64,000 nucleotides of DNA from Peredibacter starrii (GTDB lineage: Bacteria > Bdellovibrionota > Bacteriovoracia > Bacteriovoracales > Bacteriovoracaceae): the NCBI RefSeq assembly GCF_034259205.1, contig NZ_CP139487.1:2108001-2172000 (forward strand). Direction: 5' to 3'. Of this stretch, positions 1 through 9,802 are shown in pieces. The notes under the pieces were generated by a model. It was not told where the DNA came from and made no database searches. It saw only the letters and a list, made by a program, of their open reading frames with translations. The translations under genes were made by a program, and so were the position numbers. Numbering within the stretch: position 1 is the first letter of the stretch; the number at the start of each line of letters is the position of its first letter.

Positions 1-289
1 GAAGTTTTTTCTCAAACGTGTTGATACGTTTTAAGTCATCACCCAAAGTATTCATCTTCATTTGGAAAAGTTGAATCTGTTCTTTGAGCTGACGGTTTTC
101 AATTGAAAGATGTTTGTTTTCGTAAACCTGCTGAAGAATTTTCCAATAATCGTAGGCCAGCACGCCAATTAACATGACCAGCATCACTGACATGAAGGCG
201 AGAGACTTAAATAAAACAGTTGGTATACGATAGGTCTTAACCCCTTTTTGTTTTTCAGGGACGACCATCACGGTGTAGTACTTATCCAT
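1..289 (-). CDS. M23-type murein endopeptidase, N-terminal part (runs off left edge)
   Basis: The reading frame starts at the ATG at 289 and is still open at base 1, giving 96 residues. It has a short basic cytoplasmic N-terminus, one membrane helix (about residues 26-46) and then a coiled coil rich in K, E and Q that ends in a RINTFEKKL-like segment. This is the layout seen before the LytM/M23 zinc peptidase domain of cell-wall endopeptidases in Bdellovibrio relatives, where the coiled coil holds the peptidase in the periplasm. The catalytic domain lies outside the window, so the family call rests on the N-terminus alone. A TAAAAT-like hexamer sits about 7 nt before the ATG and no Shine-Dalgarno is visible. 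Confidence 0.65.
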   Translation of the reverse strand, partial: MDKYYTVMVVPEKQKGVKTYRIPTVLFKSLAFMSVMLVMLIGVLAYDYWKILQQVYENKHLSIENRQLKEQIQLFQMKMNTLGDDLKRINTFEKKL

Positions 290-355
290 GCCAAATATTT
301 TAAGCGCAGATACCTTGAATGGGAATACAAAACATTGAAAAGATTGGATTAAGAA

Positions 356-1102
356 CTAGGCCTGGGCCACGGCCAGAATAACCGAAATATTATCCTGCCC
401 GCCATTGTCGTTTGCCTGCTGAATGAGCTCTTTTACGGTCTGTTCAACGTCAGATAACTGGCAACGAGATGGGTCAGAAATGTTTCTCTGCACGATATGC
501 AGGATGTCTCCATCGCTCACTTTGCCGTGCAATCCGTCAGAGCAGATTAAAAAAATATCATTTTTGCAGACGCGGTAGTTAAAAACATCTACCTGAACGT
601 CCGGTTCAAAGCCCACAGAGCGGACCAGAACGTTCTTTTGTGGATCTTTCACCGCCTCTTCACGGGTGTAGATTCCCATGTTGAGTTTTTCCTGAACAAA
701 AGAGTGATCGCGGGTGAGTTGGAAAATATTCTGGTTATTAACCATGTAGACGCGGGAATCCCCGACGTTTCCGATCACCAATTGAGGTCCGGCAAATTGA
801 ACGGCCGATACTGTTGTACCCATGCCATGAAGTTCCGGTTGTTCTTCGGCCTTCTTTAAAATCGAGCGATTAATTTCCTGGATAAGATTTTTCATCATGG
901 TCTGAGGATCCTGAGAATTATTTTTTCCCAGATATTCACCCATGACTTTTACAGATAGTTGAGAGGCGATGTCGCCACCATTATGTCCACCCATGCCGTC
1001 AGCGACTGCAAAAAAGTGATGGGCATGGTCTAAACAAATTGAATCTTGATTCGTTTTTCTTTTACGCCCAATATCTGTGGCACCAGCACAAAGAATACCC
1101 AT
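356..1102 (-). CDS. PP2C-family protein serine/threonine phosphatase
   Basis: This 248-residue protein has the full set of PP2C metal-site motifs: KTNQD near residues 16-20, DGMGGHNGG at 35-43, GDSRVY, CSDGLHG in the middle, and GGQDNIS near the C-terminus. The family dephosphorylates Ser/Thr residues using two Mn/Mg ions. The length is that of stand-alone bacterial Stp/PrpC enzymes, with no sensor domain or membrane helix, so it is cytoplasmic. It lies divergently from prkA, with 215 bp between the two starts. That position suggests, but does not show, that it counteracts the PrkA kinase. Confidence 0.92.
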   Translation of the reverse strand: MGILCAGATDIGRKRKTNQDSICLDHAHHFFAVADGMGGHNGGDIASQLSVKVMGEYLGKNNSQDPQTMMKNLIQEINRSILKKAEEQPELHGMGTTVSAVQFAGPQLVIGNVGDSRVYMVNNQNIFQLTRDHSFVQEKLNMGIYTREEAVKDPQKNVLVRSVGFEPDVQVDVFNYRVCKNDIFLICSDGLHGKVSDGDILHIVQRNISDPSRCQLSDVEQTVKELIQQANDNGGQDNISVILAVAQA

Positions 1103-1239
1103 AATGGCCTTGTTAAAATTTGTGATGTTTTAATCATAGAATGAACCATGTTTTAGTCAAACAATAATCTTAGTCACTTGTGAATGACTGACAAAATCCC
1201 TCGGAAAGAACTGCCGTTTTCCCACCTTGTTGTATTCGT

Positions 1240-1268
1240 TTGGAGAAGTTACCCTTAGTAGGTACAAT
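1240..1268 (+). promoter_or_regulatory. candidate sigma70-type promoter for the prkA operon
   Basis: The -10-like hexamer TACAAT (1263-1268) matches 5 of 6 consensus bases. A weak -35-like TTGGAG (1240-1245) lies 17 bp upstream. The transcript would begin near 1275 and give a leader of about 43 nt before the prkA start, which has the strong ribosome site GGGAGGAAG. The -35 is poor, so an alternative sigma factor is also possible. Confidence 0.35.
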
Positions 1269-1317
1269 AAATTAAGGGTCTTCGGATCCGCTTTAATTCG
1301 CCTTAGGGAGGAAGTCC

Positions 1318-3381
1318 ATGGCAAGCTCCAATTTCGATATCCAGTCTTTCATTTCCCAGCACTACAATCCAAAAGATTTCTCTCACCTGCACTGGCAAGG
1401 AAGTTTTCAAGAGTACGTAGATCTTGTGATGAAAAATCCTAAGATCGCTCGTAATTCTTTCCAACGTATCTATGACATGATCATGAGCTACGGTACTTCT
1501 CAGTACACTGAATATAAAAAAGAAGTAACTCGTTACCACTTCTTTGATGATCCATTTGAGAATGGAAAAGATGCCATTTTCGGTATCGATGTTCACTTAA
1601 TGAAAATGGTGAATTTCTTCCAGTCGGCAGCTCTTGGTTACGGAACTGAGAAACGTGTACTTCTTCTTCACGGTCCGGTAGGGTCGGCGAAGTCCTCAGT
1701 CTCTCGTCTTCTTAAAAAAGGTCTTGAGCACTATTCTCGTACAGACGAAGGCGCACTTTATACTTACGAGTGGGTCGATGATGAAGGTTCTGCCATTCTT
1801 GGTGGCCAGAAAGTTTTCGCATCTCCAATGCACGAAGAGCCTTTAAAACTTTTACCTCCTGAAGTTCGTGAAAGATTCCTTGCCGAATTATCAAAGGTGA
1901 ACAAGTCTCCGTACAAAGTAAAAATCAAAGGTGAAGTGAACCCGGCCTGTCGCTTTATCCTGAATGAATACATGATCAAGTACGATGGTGATTGGAACAA
2001 AGTGATGAAGCACATCCGTGTGAAACGCTTGATCCTTTCTGAAAAAGATCGTCGTGGTATTGGTACATTCCAACCAAAAGATGAGAAGAACCAAGATTCA
2101 ACAGAATTAACAGGTGATATCAACTACCGTAAAATCGCGATCTATGGATCAGACTCTGATCCACGTGCCTTCAACTTTGATGGTGAGTTCAACATCGCCA
2201 ACCGCGGTATCGTTGAGTTCATCGAGATGCTGAAACTTGACGTAGCATTCTTGTACGATCTACTAGGTGCTTCTCAAGAGCAATCGATCAAACCTAAAAA
2301 GTTTGCTCAAACAAACATTGACCTTGTGATTCTTGGCCACACCAACGAGCCAGAGTACAGAAAACTTCAATCTAACGAATTCATGGAAGCTCTTCGTGAC
2401 CGTACGGTTAAGATCGACGTTCCCTATATTACTCGTCTGGATCAGGAAGCTCGTATTTATAGAAAAGACTATAATAAAGAGACAATTCCCAACATCCACA
2501 TTGCTCCTCACACGCTTGAAATGGCGTCTACCTGGGCGATCCTTACTCGTCTTGAAGAGCCGAAGAAATCTGACCTTACAAAGCTTCAGAAGCTGAAACT
2601 TTATAACGGTAAGACTCTTCCTGGTTACAACGAAGACAACGTAAAAGAACTTCGTAAAGAAGCAGTTCGTGAAGGTCTTGAAGGTATTTCTCCACGTTAT
2701 ATCCAGGATAAAATCTCGAACGCGCTTGTGAAGAACGGACACGTTGGATGTCTTAACCCATTCATGGTTTTCAATGAACTTGAATCAGGACTTAAGCACC
2801 ACGCGCTTGTAAATTCTCCAGAGCAGATGGATCACTACCGTGAGATGCTGGCAGTTTGTCGTCAGGAGTATGAAGATATCGTGAAGAACGATGTTCAAAA
2901 AGCGATCTCAGTTGATGAGTCTGCCATTCAAACTCTTTGTGCTAACTACGTTGATAACGTTAAGGCCTACACACAGAAAGAAAAAATCCGTAACAAATAC
3001 TCTAACAAGTTAGAGGAAGCAGATGAGCGTTTCATGCGTTCAATCGAAGAGAAGATCGATATTCCTGAGTCTCGTAAAGACGATTTCCGTCGCGAGCTTA
3101 TGAACTACATCGGTGCTCTTGCCATCGAAGGCAAGCAATTCGATTACAAAATGAATGAGCGTCTTCACCGTGCTCTTGAGCTTAAACTTTTCGAAGATCA
3201 GCGCGATACAATCAAGCTAACAACGATCATCTCGAACGTGGTTGATAAACAAACCCAAGAGAAGATTGAAGTGGTGAAGAGCCGCTTGATTAAGAATTTC
3301 AACTACTGTGACATCTGTGCCACAGACGCGTTGAACTTCGTGGCTTCTATTTTCGCTAAAGGCGACTCTATTAAGTCGTAA
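1318..3381 (+). CDS. prkA: PrkA-family serine protein kinase (AAA+ type)
   Basis: This 687-residue protein has a PrkA AAA domain with Walker [10 protein letters not shown] at residues 119-127, followed by the long PrkA C-terminal kinase-like domain. It is slightly longer than E. coli YeaG (about 640 residues). PrkA proteins are cytoplasmic ATP-dependent kinases/AAA proteins linked to stress, nutrient starvation and, in Bacillus, sporulation. The start at 1318 has a strong GGGAGGAAG ribosome site. It is the first gene of a three-gene operon (prkA, DUF444, spoVR) in the same order as E. coli yeaG-yeaH-ycgB-type modules. A PP2C phosphatase gene lies divergently upstream. Confidence 0.95.
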   Translation: MASSNFDIQSFISQHYNPKDFSHLHWQGSFQEYVDLVMKNPKIARNSFQRIYDMIMSYGTSQYTEYKKEVTRYHFFDDPFENGKDAIFGIDVHLMKMVNFFQSAALGYGTEKRVLLLHGPVGSAKSSVSRLLKKGLEHYSRTDEGALYTYEWVDDEGSAILGGQKVFASPMHEEPLKLLPPEVRERFLAELSKVNKSPYKVKIKGEVNPACRFILNEYMIKYDGDWNKVMKHIRVKRLILSEKDRRGIGTFQPKDEKNQDSTELTGDINYRKIAIYGSDSDPRAFNFDGEFNIANRGIVEFIEMLKLDVAFLYDLLGASQEQSIKPKKFAQTNIDLVILGHTNEPEYRKLQSNEFMEALRDRTVKIDVPYITRLDQEARIYRKDYNKETIPNIHIAPHTLEMASTWAILTRLEEPKKSDLTKLQKLKLYNGKTLPGYNEDNVKELRKEAVREGLEGISPRYIQDKISNALVKNGHVGCLNPFMVFNELESGLKHHALVNSPEQMDHYREMLAVCRQEYEDIVKNDVQKAISVDESAIQTLCANYVDNVKAYTQKEKIRNKYSNKLEEADERFMRSIEEKIDIPESRKDDFRRELMNYIGALAIEGKQFDYKMNERLHRALELKLFEDQRDTIKLTTIISNVVDKQTQEKIEVVKSRLIKNFNYCDICATDALNFVASIFAKGDSIKS

Positions 3382-3392
3382 GAGGAAAGAGA

Positions 3393-4511
3393 GTGGATCA
3401 TCCGATTAAGCGAGACCATGCCAGATTTCGGAAGATTGTTAAGGGTAAGATCCGAGATAATCTCCGAAAGTATGTGTCACAAGGTAATCAAATCATTCCT
3501 AAAGGGACCGACCAATTCACGGTCCCTATGCCTTCCATCGATATTCCTCGATTCCGTTTTGGTGATAAGTCTCAAGGCGGGATGGGACAGGGACAAGGTG
3601 AAGCTGGCGATCCAGTAGATGGTCAGCAGGATCCTAATGGTCAACCTGGCCAGGGTGAAGCAGGTGAGGGAGAAGGGAACAAGGAACTCGAGGTAGAACT
3701 TTCTCTGGATGAGCTTGCGCGTATTCTAGGGGAGGAACTTGAACTTCCGAATATTGAACCCAAAGGAAAGAAGTCGCTTCAGAGTGTGGTAGACCGTTAC
3801 ACAAATATCGGAACGACCGGACCTGATTCTCTTCGTCACCTACGTCGTACTTACAAGCAAGCGCTTAAGCGACAAATTGCGACCGATTCATATGATCCAG
3901 AAAATCCGGCGGTGATTCCTATCCGTCGTGACTTCCGTTACCGTGCATCTGATACGAAAGTAGAGATGCAAAACGCAGCGGTTGTGATTTATATGATGGA
4001 CGTTTCCGGTTCAATGGGTGATGAGCAGAAAGAGATCGTTCGTACAGAATCTTTCTGGATCAATCTATGGCTTAAGTCACAATACAAAGACATCGAGATC
4101 CGTTATATCATTCACGATGCCACTGCTAAAGAAGTGGATGAGAACACGTTTTTCAGAACTCGTGAATCCGGAGGTACTCTCATTTCTTCTGCCTATAATC
4201 TCTGCAAAGAGATCATTGAAAAAGACTACAACCCGAATGAGTGGAACATCTATCCGTTCCATTTTTCAGACGGTGATAACTGGTCAGCAGATGATACAAA
4301 GCTTTGTCTTGAACTTTTAGATAAGGTCATTCTTCCAGTTTCAAATAACTTCTGTTACGGGCAAGTGGAAAGCCGTTACGGTTCGGGCCAATTCTATAAA
4401 GACTTGGCGGCGAAGTACGGAACAACTTCCGATAAACTCACCCTGAGTAAGATTAAAAACAAAGAAGGAATCCTGGACTCAATTAAAGAGTTCTTAGGTA
4501 AAGGAAAATAA
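3393..4511 (+). CDS. DUF444 / YeaH-YhbH family protein with VWA-like domain
   Basis: This 372-residue protein starts at a GTG (3393) preceded by AGGAAAGAG, 11 bp after prkA. It has a basic N-terminal part, a Gly/Gln-rich low-complexity linker (about residues 61-96), and then a von Willebrand A-like domain with MIDAS motif DVSGS at 203-207. This is the DUF444 family, which is almost always encoded next to PrkA and SpoVR. Its biochemical role is unsettled, but the MIDAS suggests metal-dependent binding of a partner, plausibly within a PrkA AAA/VWA assembly. Its stop overlaps the start of spoVR (ATGA), which indicates translational coupling. Confidence 0.9.
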   Translation: MDHPIKRDHARFRKIVKGKIRDNLRKYVSQGNQIIPKGTDQFTVPMPSIDIPRFRFGDKSQGGMGQGQGEAGDPVDGQQDPNGQPGQGEAGEGEGNKELEVELSLDELARILGEELELPNIEPKGKKSLQSVVDRYTNIGTTGPDSLRHLRRTYKQALKRQIATDSYDPENPAVIPIRRDFRYRASDTKVEMQNAAVVIYMMDVSGSMGDEQKEIVRTESFWINLWLKSQYKDIEIRYIIHDATAKEVDENTFFRTRESGGTLISSAYNLCKEIIEKDYNPNEWNIYPFHFSDGDNWSADDTKLCLELLDKVILPVSNNFCYGQVESRYGSGQFYKDLAAKYGTTSDKLTLSKIKNKEGILDSIKEFLGKGK

Positions 4512-6022
4512 TGAACCGCTCGAAGCCCATCACTGGTGAACTTCTAGCTCTCAAAAATGAAATCGAAGGCTACGCCATTGAGTACGGTTTGGATTTCTTT
4601 CCACAGGTTTTTGAAGTTTGTGATTACGATACGATCAATATTCTGGCCGCTCAAGGCGGTTTCCCATCACGTTATCCTCACTGGAAATTCGGGATGGATT
4701 ACGATCAGCTCTCAAAAGGCTATGCTTATGGATTACAAAAAATCTATGAGATGGTGATCAATACCGACCCTTGTTACGCCTATCTTCTTCAGGCAAACAA
4801 TTGGGTGGATCAGAAAATCGTGATGGCCCACGTTTATGGCCATAATGATTTCTTTAAGAACAATGCCTGGTTCTCAAACACCAATCGCAAGATGATGGAT
4901 GTCATGGCCAACCACGGAACGAAGATCCGTCGTTATATGGAACGTTATGGCCAGGATGCAGTTGAGTCTTTCATTGATAAGGTTCTCTCTCTGGAAAACC
5001 TTCTGGATATTAACGAGCTATTTGAAACGACTTCATTAAAGCGCCGTCGTGAAGAGCAAGTGGTTCAGCAGCGTGCAGAGAATGAAGATGATGGTTATCT
5101 GATCGATGACCGTTCACAAGCTCTGAAATCTTTCATGCGTACCAAGGCCCGCCTGAATAAAAAAGAAGAGGCCAAACGCGAAGACGACGAGGATATGGTA
5201 GTGGCCGAAAAGCCCCTGACCCATAAAACGAAAGACGTTCTTGGTTATCTTATTCAGCATGCTCCAATCGAAGAGTGGCAGGCCGATATCATTGGTATTT
5301 TAAGAGAAGAGGCCTATTACTTCCTCCCTCAGCGAATGACTAAAATCATGAACGAAGGTTGGGCAAGTTACTGGCACTCAACCATCATGACTCAAAAGGC
5401 CCTGGACGCTTCTGAGATCGTGGATTTCGCAGATAAGCACGCAGGTGTTATGGCCATGAGTCGTCAGAACATCAACCCTTATAAGGTTGGTATCGAGCTT
5501 ATGCGTGATATCGAATACCGCTGGAACCGTGGTATGTTCGGTAAGGAATACAACGAATGTTCAAATATGGCGGAAAAGCTTCGTTGGGACACTAAACTTG
5601 GTAAGGGTAAAGAGAAGATTTTTGAAGTTCGTAAATCTCACAACGATATCTCTTTCATTGATGAGTTCCTGACGCCTGATTTCTGCGAACGTCAGCAGCT
5701 TTTCACTTATAAGTACAATCCACGCACTGGCCGTTTTGAAATCGATTCTAAGGACTTCCAGGCAATTAAGCAGAAGCTTCTGTCTCAGCTCACCAACTTT
5801 GGTCAACCGATCATTGAAGTGGAAGACGGGAACTACATGAACCGTAAAGAATTGCTTCTAAGTCACGTTCACTACGGTGTGGATCTGGACGTAGGTTTTG
5901 CCAATGAAACCTTACGAAATCTGTACGCTATTTGGCGTCGACCAGTTAATCTTAAAACCAAATATGAAGATAAAGATGTCATCTTTCACTTTGATGGCAA
6001 AGAGTTCAAGCCTCAACATTAG
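4511..6022 (+). CDS. SpoVR family protein
   Basis: This 503-residue protein has the conserved SpoVR N-terminal domain, including YPHWKFGMDY, a long central helical part with HVYGHNDFFKNN near residues 108-119, and the usual C-terminal domain. Family length is about 470-510. SpoVR is needed for spore cortex formation in Bacillus, but the family is widespread in non-sporulating bacteria, where it travels with PrkA and DUF444; its molecular activity is unknown. The start ATG overlaps the upstream stop by 4 bp (ATGA). The last codons and stop form part of the terminator hairpin. Confidence 0.93.
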   Translation: MNRSKPITGELLALKNEIEGYAIEYGLDFFPQVFEVCDYDTINILAAQGGFPSRYPHWKFGMDYDQLSKGYAYGLQKIYEMVINTDPCYAYLLQANNWVDQKIVMAHVYGHNDFFKNNAWFSNTNRKMMDVMANHGTKIRRYMERYGQDAVESFIDKVLSLENLLDINELFETTSLKRRREEQVVQQRAENEDDGYLIDDRSQALKSFMRTKARLNKKEEAKREDDEDMVVAEKPLTHKTKDVLGYLIQHAPIEEWQADIIGILREEAYYFLPQRMTKIMNEGWASYWHSTIMTQKALDASEIVDFADKHAGVMAMSRQNINPYKVGIELMRDIEYRWNRGMFGKEYNECSNMAEKLRWDTKLGKGKEKIFEVRKSHNDISFIDEFLTPDFCERQQLFTYKYNPRTGRFEIDSKDFQAIKQKLLSQLTNFGQPIIEVEDGNYMNRKELLLSHVHYGVDLDVGFANETLRNLYAIWRRPVNLKTKYEDKDVIFHFDGKEFKPQH

Positions 6023-6040
6023 TTGAGGCTTTCTGTTTTA
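6008..6040 (+). terminator. rho-independent terminator overlapping the spoVR stop codon
   Basis: A perfect 10-bp stem, AAGCCTCAAC (6008-6017) with GTTGAGGCTT (6022-6031), closes an ATTA loop and is followed by a U-rich tract. The left arm encodes the last residues of SpoVR, and the stop codon TAG (6020-6022) spans the loop and the first base of the right arm. Confidence 0.85.
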
Positions 6041-6116
6041 ATTCCCTATAAATTTTTCTTAAGCCCTAAGTAGTTTTTCCGAGAAGCTATGTGAACTCAT
6101 TGAGGAGAACACGTGT

Positions 6117-7622
6117 ATGCTTAAACGAGCAAGTCTTAAGGGAAAATTACTATTAGGTTTTTTAACCATTGCCGCATTCGTGGTGGTTGTTGCATTGATG
6201 GGCTATTTCTCGATGCAAGCAGTATACCGAGATTTCAACTTCATCAGTACCACAGTCACTAAAAATCTTAAACGTGTAACGAAGCTCTATAACTATGGTA
6301 ACGAAGCGAACCGTTACCTCATGCGTGCTTATATGTCTCGTGAAGAGAAGAACGTTAAACGTCTTTTGAAATCTGCTAACGATAACATCAATAAGTTTGA
6401 AGGTGTTCGTAAAGAGTATCTTGCTGATGAATTTTCTCCAGGTGAAAAAGAAATGGTAGAGAAGTTCTTCAAAACCTGGGACGAGTTTATGATCTATGCT
6501 CGTCAGTTTGAAGCACTGGTAGATACTATGCAGCCTGAAAATCTAGAAAAAGCGATTGATCTTCTGGATGGACGTTACCGTGAAATTCGCCTTGATATGT
6601 ATGCTCAACTTGAAGCACTGGATGCCTTCCACACTAAGCTTGGTGAAGAAAAACACGCCGCCGCTGTAAAGGCCTATACCGAATCAAATTGGATCAACCT
6701 TGTTTCATCTCTCGCCTGTATCTTGTGTGCCATTGTGATGGGCTTTTTCATCGCAAGAAAAATCACTACTCTTATTGATTCAATCACATTTGAAATTGAT
6801 AGTTCATCTTCTCAAGTAGCACAGGCCTCGGAACAATTAACTTCAGCATCTTCTCAGCTTTCACAAGGTGCCACTGAGTCCGCTGCTTCTCTTGAAGAAA
6901 CAGTTTCTTCGCTTGAAGAGCTCTCTTCAATGGTAAAGCTGAACTCAGATCACGCTAAAGAGGCCAATAATCTTTCTCAGGAGTCCCTTACTTCTGCGGA
7001 AGATGGTGAACAAGAAATCAGAAAACTGATTGGTTCAATGGAAGAAATGGCGAAGTCTTCTAAAAAGATCGAAGAGATCATTAACGTGATTGATGACATC
7101 GCTTTCCAGACCAACCTTCTTGCCCTAAACGCCGCAGTTGAAGCTGCCCGTGCGGGTGAACAGGGTAAGGGGTTTGCAGTGGTTGCCGATGCCGTGAGAA
7201 ACCTCGCTCAGCGTTCTGCTTCTGCCGCCAAGGACATCAATGGTCTTATTAAAGAAAACGTTGAAAAAACTCGTTCAAGCTCAGTGGTTGCCGGAACTTC
7301 AGGAGAGTCACTAACGAGAATTGTGGGCGCAGTTAAAAAGGTTGCGAGTCTTAACTCTGAAATCTCTGCCGCCTCTCAGGAACAGGCAAACGGTATTGAA
7401 CAGATTACTAAAGCAATGAACCACCTTGATGCCGCCATTCAGTCGAATGCTTCGTCATCTGAAGAAGTGGCCTCATCCGCTGCTGAGATGTCTTCTCAAG
7501 CAGAATGCTTAAAGCAGCAAGTAGTGAGCTTGAAGCGCTTCGTGTCCGGTGGTGAAGGCCCAACGGGCGAAGTGGTGGAGTTCTCGACTAAAGGACAAGA
7601 CCCTCTAAGAATGGTTTCTTAA
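6117..7622 (+). CDS. methyl-accepting chemotaxis protein
   Basis: This 501-residue chemoreceptor has membrane helix 1 at about residues 9-32, a roughly 155-residue periplasmic all-helical (four-helix-bundle type) sensor, membrane helix 2 at about 189-211, and a long cytoplasmic coiled coil. The highly conserved hairpin tip that binds CheA/CheW ([20 protein letters not shown]) is intact. No C-terminal CheR-docking pentapeptide is visible. The start at 6117 has a GAGGAG site 9 nt upstream. No chemotaxis kinase genes are nearby, so it is an orphan receptor. Its 3' end overlaps the convergent hydrolase gene by 18 bp. Confidence 0.95.
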   Translation: MLKRASLKGKLLLGFLTIAAFVVVVALMGYFSMQAVYRDFNFISTTVTKNLKRVTKLYNYGNEANRYLMRAYMSREEKNVKRLLKSANDNINKFEGVRKEYLADEFSPGEKEMVEKFFKTWDEFMIYARQFEALVDTMQPENLEKAIDLLDGRYREIRLDMYAQLEALDAFHTKLGEEKHAAAVKAYTESNWINLVSSLACILCAIVMGFFIARKITTLIDSITFEIDSSSSQVAQASEQLTSASSQLSQGATESAASLEETVSSLEELSSMVKLNSDHAKEANNLSQESLTSAEDGEQEIRKLIGSMEEMAKSSKKIEEIINVIDDIAFQTNLLALNAAVEAARAGEQGKGFAVVADAVRNLAQRSASAAKDINGLIKENVEKTRSSSVVAGTSGESLTRIVGAVKKVASLNSEISAASQEQANGIEQITKAMNHLDAAIQSNASSSEEVASSAAEMSSQAECLKQQVVSLKRFVSGGEGPTGEVVEFSTKGQDPLRMVS

Positions 7623-8357
7623 ATCTGAATGTAGAAAAAAATCTTCAATACTGGACATGAAAAGTGTCCAGTCATTGGGGAGAAAATAATCGGGATGAAA
7701 CAAGATATGATGACTCCCGAGACCTTTGTTTAGATAGCCTCGCTCATAGAAAATCACTTTTGTTTCATTTTTCTTTTCTACTTCTTCCTTCAGAGTTTCC
7801 GCATCTACCAGTTCATCTTTAGGATCAATCATAACCATGGTTGGAATCTGAAAAGACCTCTCGAGTTTATGGAGAGTTACCATTCCCTTTAAAAGCATCC
7901 TGTATTCGGCCACTGTGAGAAACTCATAGCGACGGAACTCTTTGGGAGATAGGCTTTTTACCCACAGAAAAGCGGGAAGAAAGGCCAATAGAGATCTTAC
8001 CGTGCCTTGGCGATGGGTATAGAGGGCCGGAGCTAAAAGGGCCTGTTTTAAAGGTTTATTGGTGGGATTCTTCTCCATCCATAGCTGAAGATAAAGGGCC
8101 CCATGAGAAAAGGCGATGACATAGTAGGGCCTGTCTCCAAGTGCCTTCATTTTCTGATCAAAAAGCGCCAGGGAAGATTCAAAATCCCGCGCTTCTTTTC
8201 GGTTATCATCGTGGCCCGGAAGAATCAGGAATTCAGTTTCAAATCCTCGGGACTCGAAATGCTGCATGATAGGTTTGAAACTGTCTGAGTTATTATTCAG
8301 ACCATGAATAAAAAGAATTCTAGGGCGACTTTGGGATAAGCTGTATGAGTTTGTCAT
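7605..8357 (-). CDS. alpha/beta hydrolase
   Basis: This 250-residue protein has a typical alpha/beta-hydrolase layout: the oxyanion strand LFIHGL at residues 15-20, the nucleophile elbow FSHGA with Ser84, an acidic candidate in DPKDELVD (Asp178 or Asp181), and a C-terminal GSHHILFH supplying the catalytic His (216 or 217). No signal peptide is present, so it is probably cytoplasmic. It resembles monoglyceride-lipase or carboxylesterase members, but the substrate cannot be told. It starts 38 bp inside the end of the upstream TPR gene on the same strand, so the two are probably co-translated. Confidence 0.82.
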   Translation of the reverse strand: MTNSYSLSQSRPRILFIHGLNNNSDSFKPIMQHFESRGFETEFLILPGHDDNRKEARDFESSLALFDQKMKALGDRPYYVIAFSHGALYLQLWMEKNPTNKPLKQALLAPALYTHRQGTVRSLLAFLPAFLWVKSLSPKEFRRYEFLTVAEYRMLLKGMVTLHKLERSFQIPTMVMIDPKDELVDAETLKEEVEKKNETKVIFYERGYLNKGLGSHHILFHPDYFLPNDWTLFMSSIEDFFLHSDLRNHS

Positions 8358-9750
8358 CCATCTCTTCTATATCAAGTTGGTTCACGTAAACCGTTTCTTT
8401 TAATGGCTGGTTCAGATCCTCTTTAATGAGTTTTTCCCATTCCTTCTTGTCTGCGAGTTTATCATCTCGTCTTACAGTCAGAGGAAAAGAGTCCCACTGA
8501 CTCAGCTGAAAAAGGACCCAGCAATTAATGATGTCATATTGTGAACAACTTAGAGAGGCCTGTTTTTTCATATTGTCTGGCTGATTTTGCATTAAGGCCG
8601 TAAAGCTTCCTAATTGCGTCACTTCTAAATCTGTTCCGCGACGTGAGCGCTGTGCAATGGCCTCAAGGACCTTATTCGCGCCACTGTAATCACCTTTTTG
8701 CATTAAGAAGGCCGCATTCAACGTCATCTTATTAATTTGTGTTTGCGGTGAGGCCATCACTCGTTCCGCGTAAACACTTCCGCCTTCCCAGTCACCCAAT
8801 AACCAGGCAAGAGGAAGGAGTCGTTCAAGGGCATTTTGTGAGTTTTGTTTTTGTTCCAAGGCAAGTTTGAACTGTGCATAGGCGAGTTCATACTTATTTC
8901 TTAGAACGTAAAGATTCCCTTTGATGTTTTCGGCATTGGGAGATTTCAGGTCCTCGAGATACTTATAAGACTTTGCCAGAGCTCCGGTGCGGAAAAGAAT
9001 TTGTCCTGCAAGTTCTCTGATCTCTGGATCCTGAAGTTGTTCCACAGTTAATTCCGGAATTTGATCTAACAGAAGCTGCTCTTGATTAAGATACAAAGAG
9101 AGCTTCATCATGACCTTGGCCTCATCTCGGTCGAAGGCAGCAAGTCTCACGAATTTAAAGGGCACGGCCGTCACACCTTTTACGGGTGCAATTTTTAATT
9201 GAACTAAAGTGTCGAGCCACGCCATATTGAGGGCCTTTAAATTATAGGCGTTCTCCACACGGCACCGGTTCCAGTCATTTTCAAGCTCAGTGGTCTTATT
9301 CAGCACGATTTCATTCAGCACTTTCAGAGTGCAAATCTTAGAGTATTGAGGAATGTTCTGAAGTTCAGGTTGGCTGAGATAGTGGAAAGATTTTGCAAAT
9401 TCACCGTCAATGAAATGCAGAATGGCGAGATAGCGATGAACCACTGGTTTTAATTTTGTCTGAGTGAAGGTGAGTTTCAACAAATGGGCACGTGCCATTC
9501 TGATATCACCATTAATCAGGTAGTACTTAATTTTTTTTAGCTCTTCAGTTTGAAGACGTCTCTCACTGAATAACACGCGATTCAGTTCTTCTAGATCGTA
9601 AATGCTTGGAGGAGGTGATAATTCTCCTCGGCGACTCAAGAGATCGGGCGTGGAATAGCTCACCGACCCCCCATCAGTCCTGATAGGAAGATCAATTTCA
9701 GCAGCTCGAACCTGCCCAAACGCTAGAAGACCCAAAATCAATAACTTCAT
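8320..9750 (-). CDS. secreted TPR-like helical repeat protein
   Basis: The frame is open further upstream, but I choose the ATG at 9750 because it begins a clear signal peptide (MKLLILGLLAFGQVRA, then AEIDLP), giving 476 residues. The mature part is almost all helical and shows degenerate tetratricopeptide-like units, for example around ALAKSYKYLEDL and ELAYAQFKLALEQ. TPR proteins are scaffolds; no enzymatic motif is seen. It is likely periplasmic. It overlaps the downstream hydrolase gene by 38 bp and is divergent, with 52 bp between starts, from the secreted protein at 9803. Confidence 0.75.
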   Translation of the reverse strand: MKLLILGLLAFGQVRAAEIDLPIRTDGGSVSYSTPDLLSRRGELSPPPSIYDLEELNRVLFSERRLQTEELKKIKYYLINGDIRMARAHLLKLTFTQTKLKPVVHRYLAILHFIDGEFAKSFHYLSQPELQNIPQYSKICTLKVLNEIVLNKTTELENDWNRCRVENAYNLKALNMAWLDTLVQLKIAPVKGVTAVPFKFVRLAAFDRDEAKVMMKLSLYLNQEQLLLDQIPELTVEQLQDPEIRELAGQILFRTGALAKSYKYLEDLKSPNAENIKGNLYVLRNKYELAYAQFKLALEQKQNSQNALERLLPLAWLLGDWEGGSVYAERVMASPQTQINKMTLNAAFLMQKGDYSGANKVLEAIAQRSRRGTDLEVTQLGSFTALMQNQPDNMKKQASLSCSQYDIINCWVLFQLSQWDSFPLTVRRDDKLADKKEWEKLIKEDLNQPLKETVYVNQLDIEEMDDKLIQLIPKSP

Positions 9751-9802
9751 AGTAAACCTATCGAAATATTTTCCGATAAGTTTAAAAAGATATGTAAATA
9801 AT

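Noticed and set aside
2263-2742. Minus-strand frame of 159 codons inside prkA
   Set aside because: Antisense of a highly conserved gene; no start signal and no recognisable protein features.
7605-8357. Assigning a named lipase or esterase function to the hydrolase
   Set aside because: The triad is clear but the motifs do not tell the substrate apart among many alpha/beta-hydrolase families.
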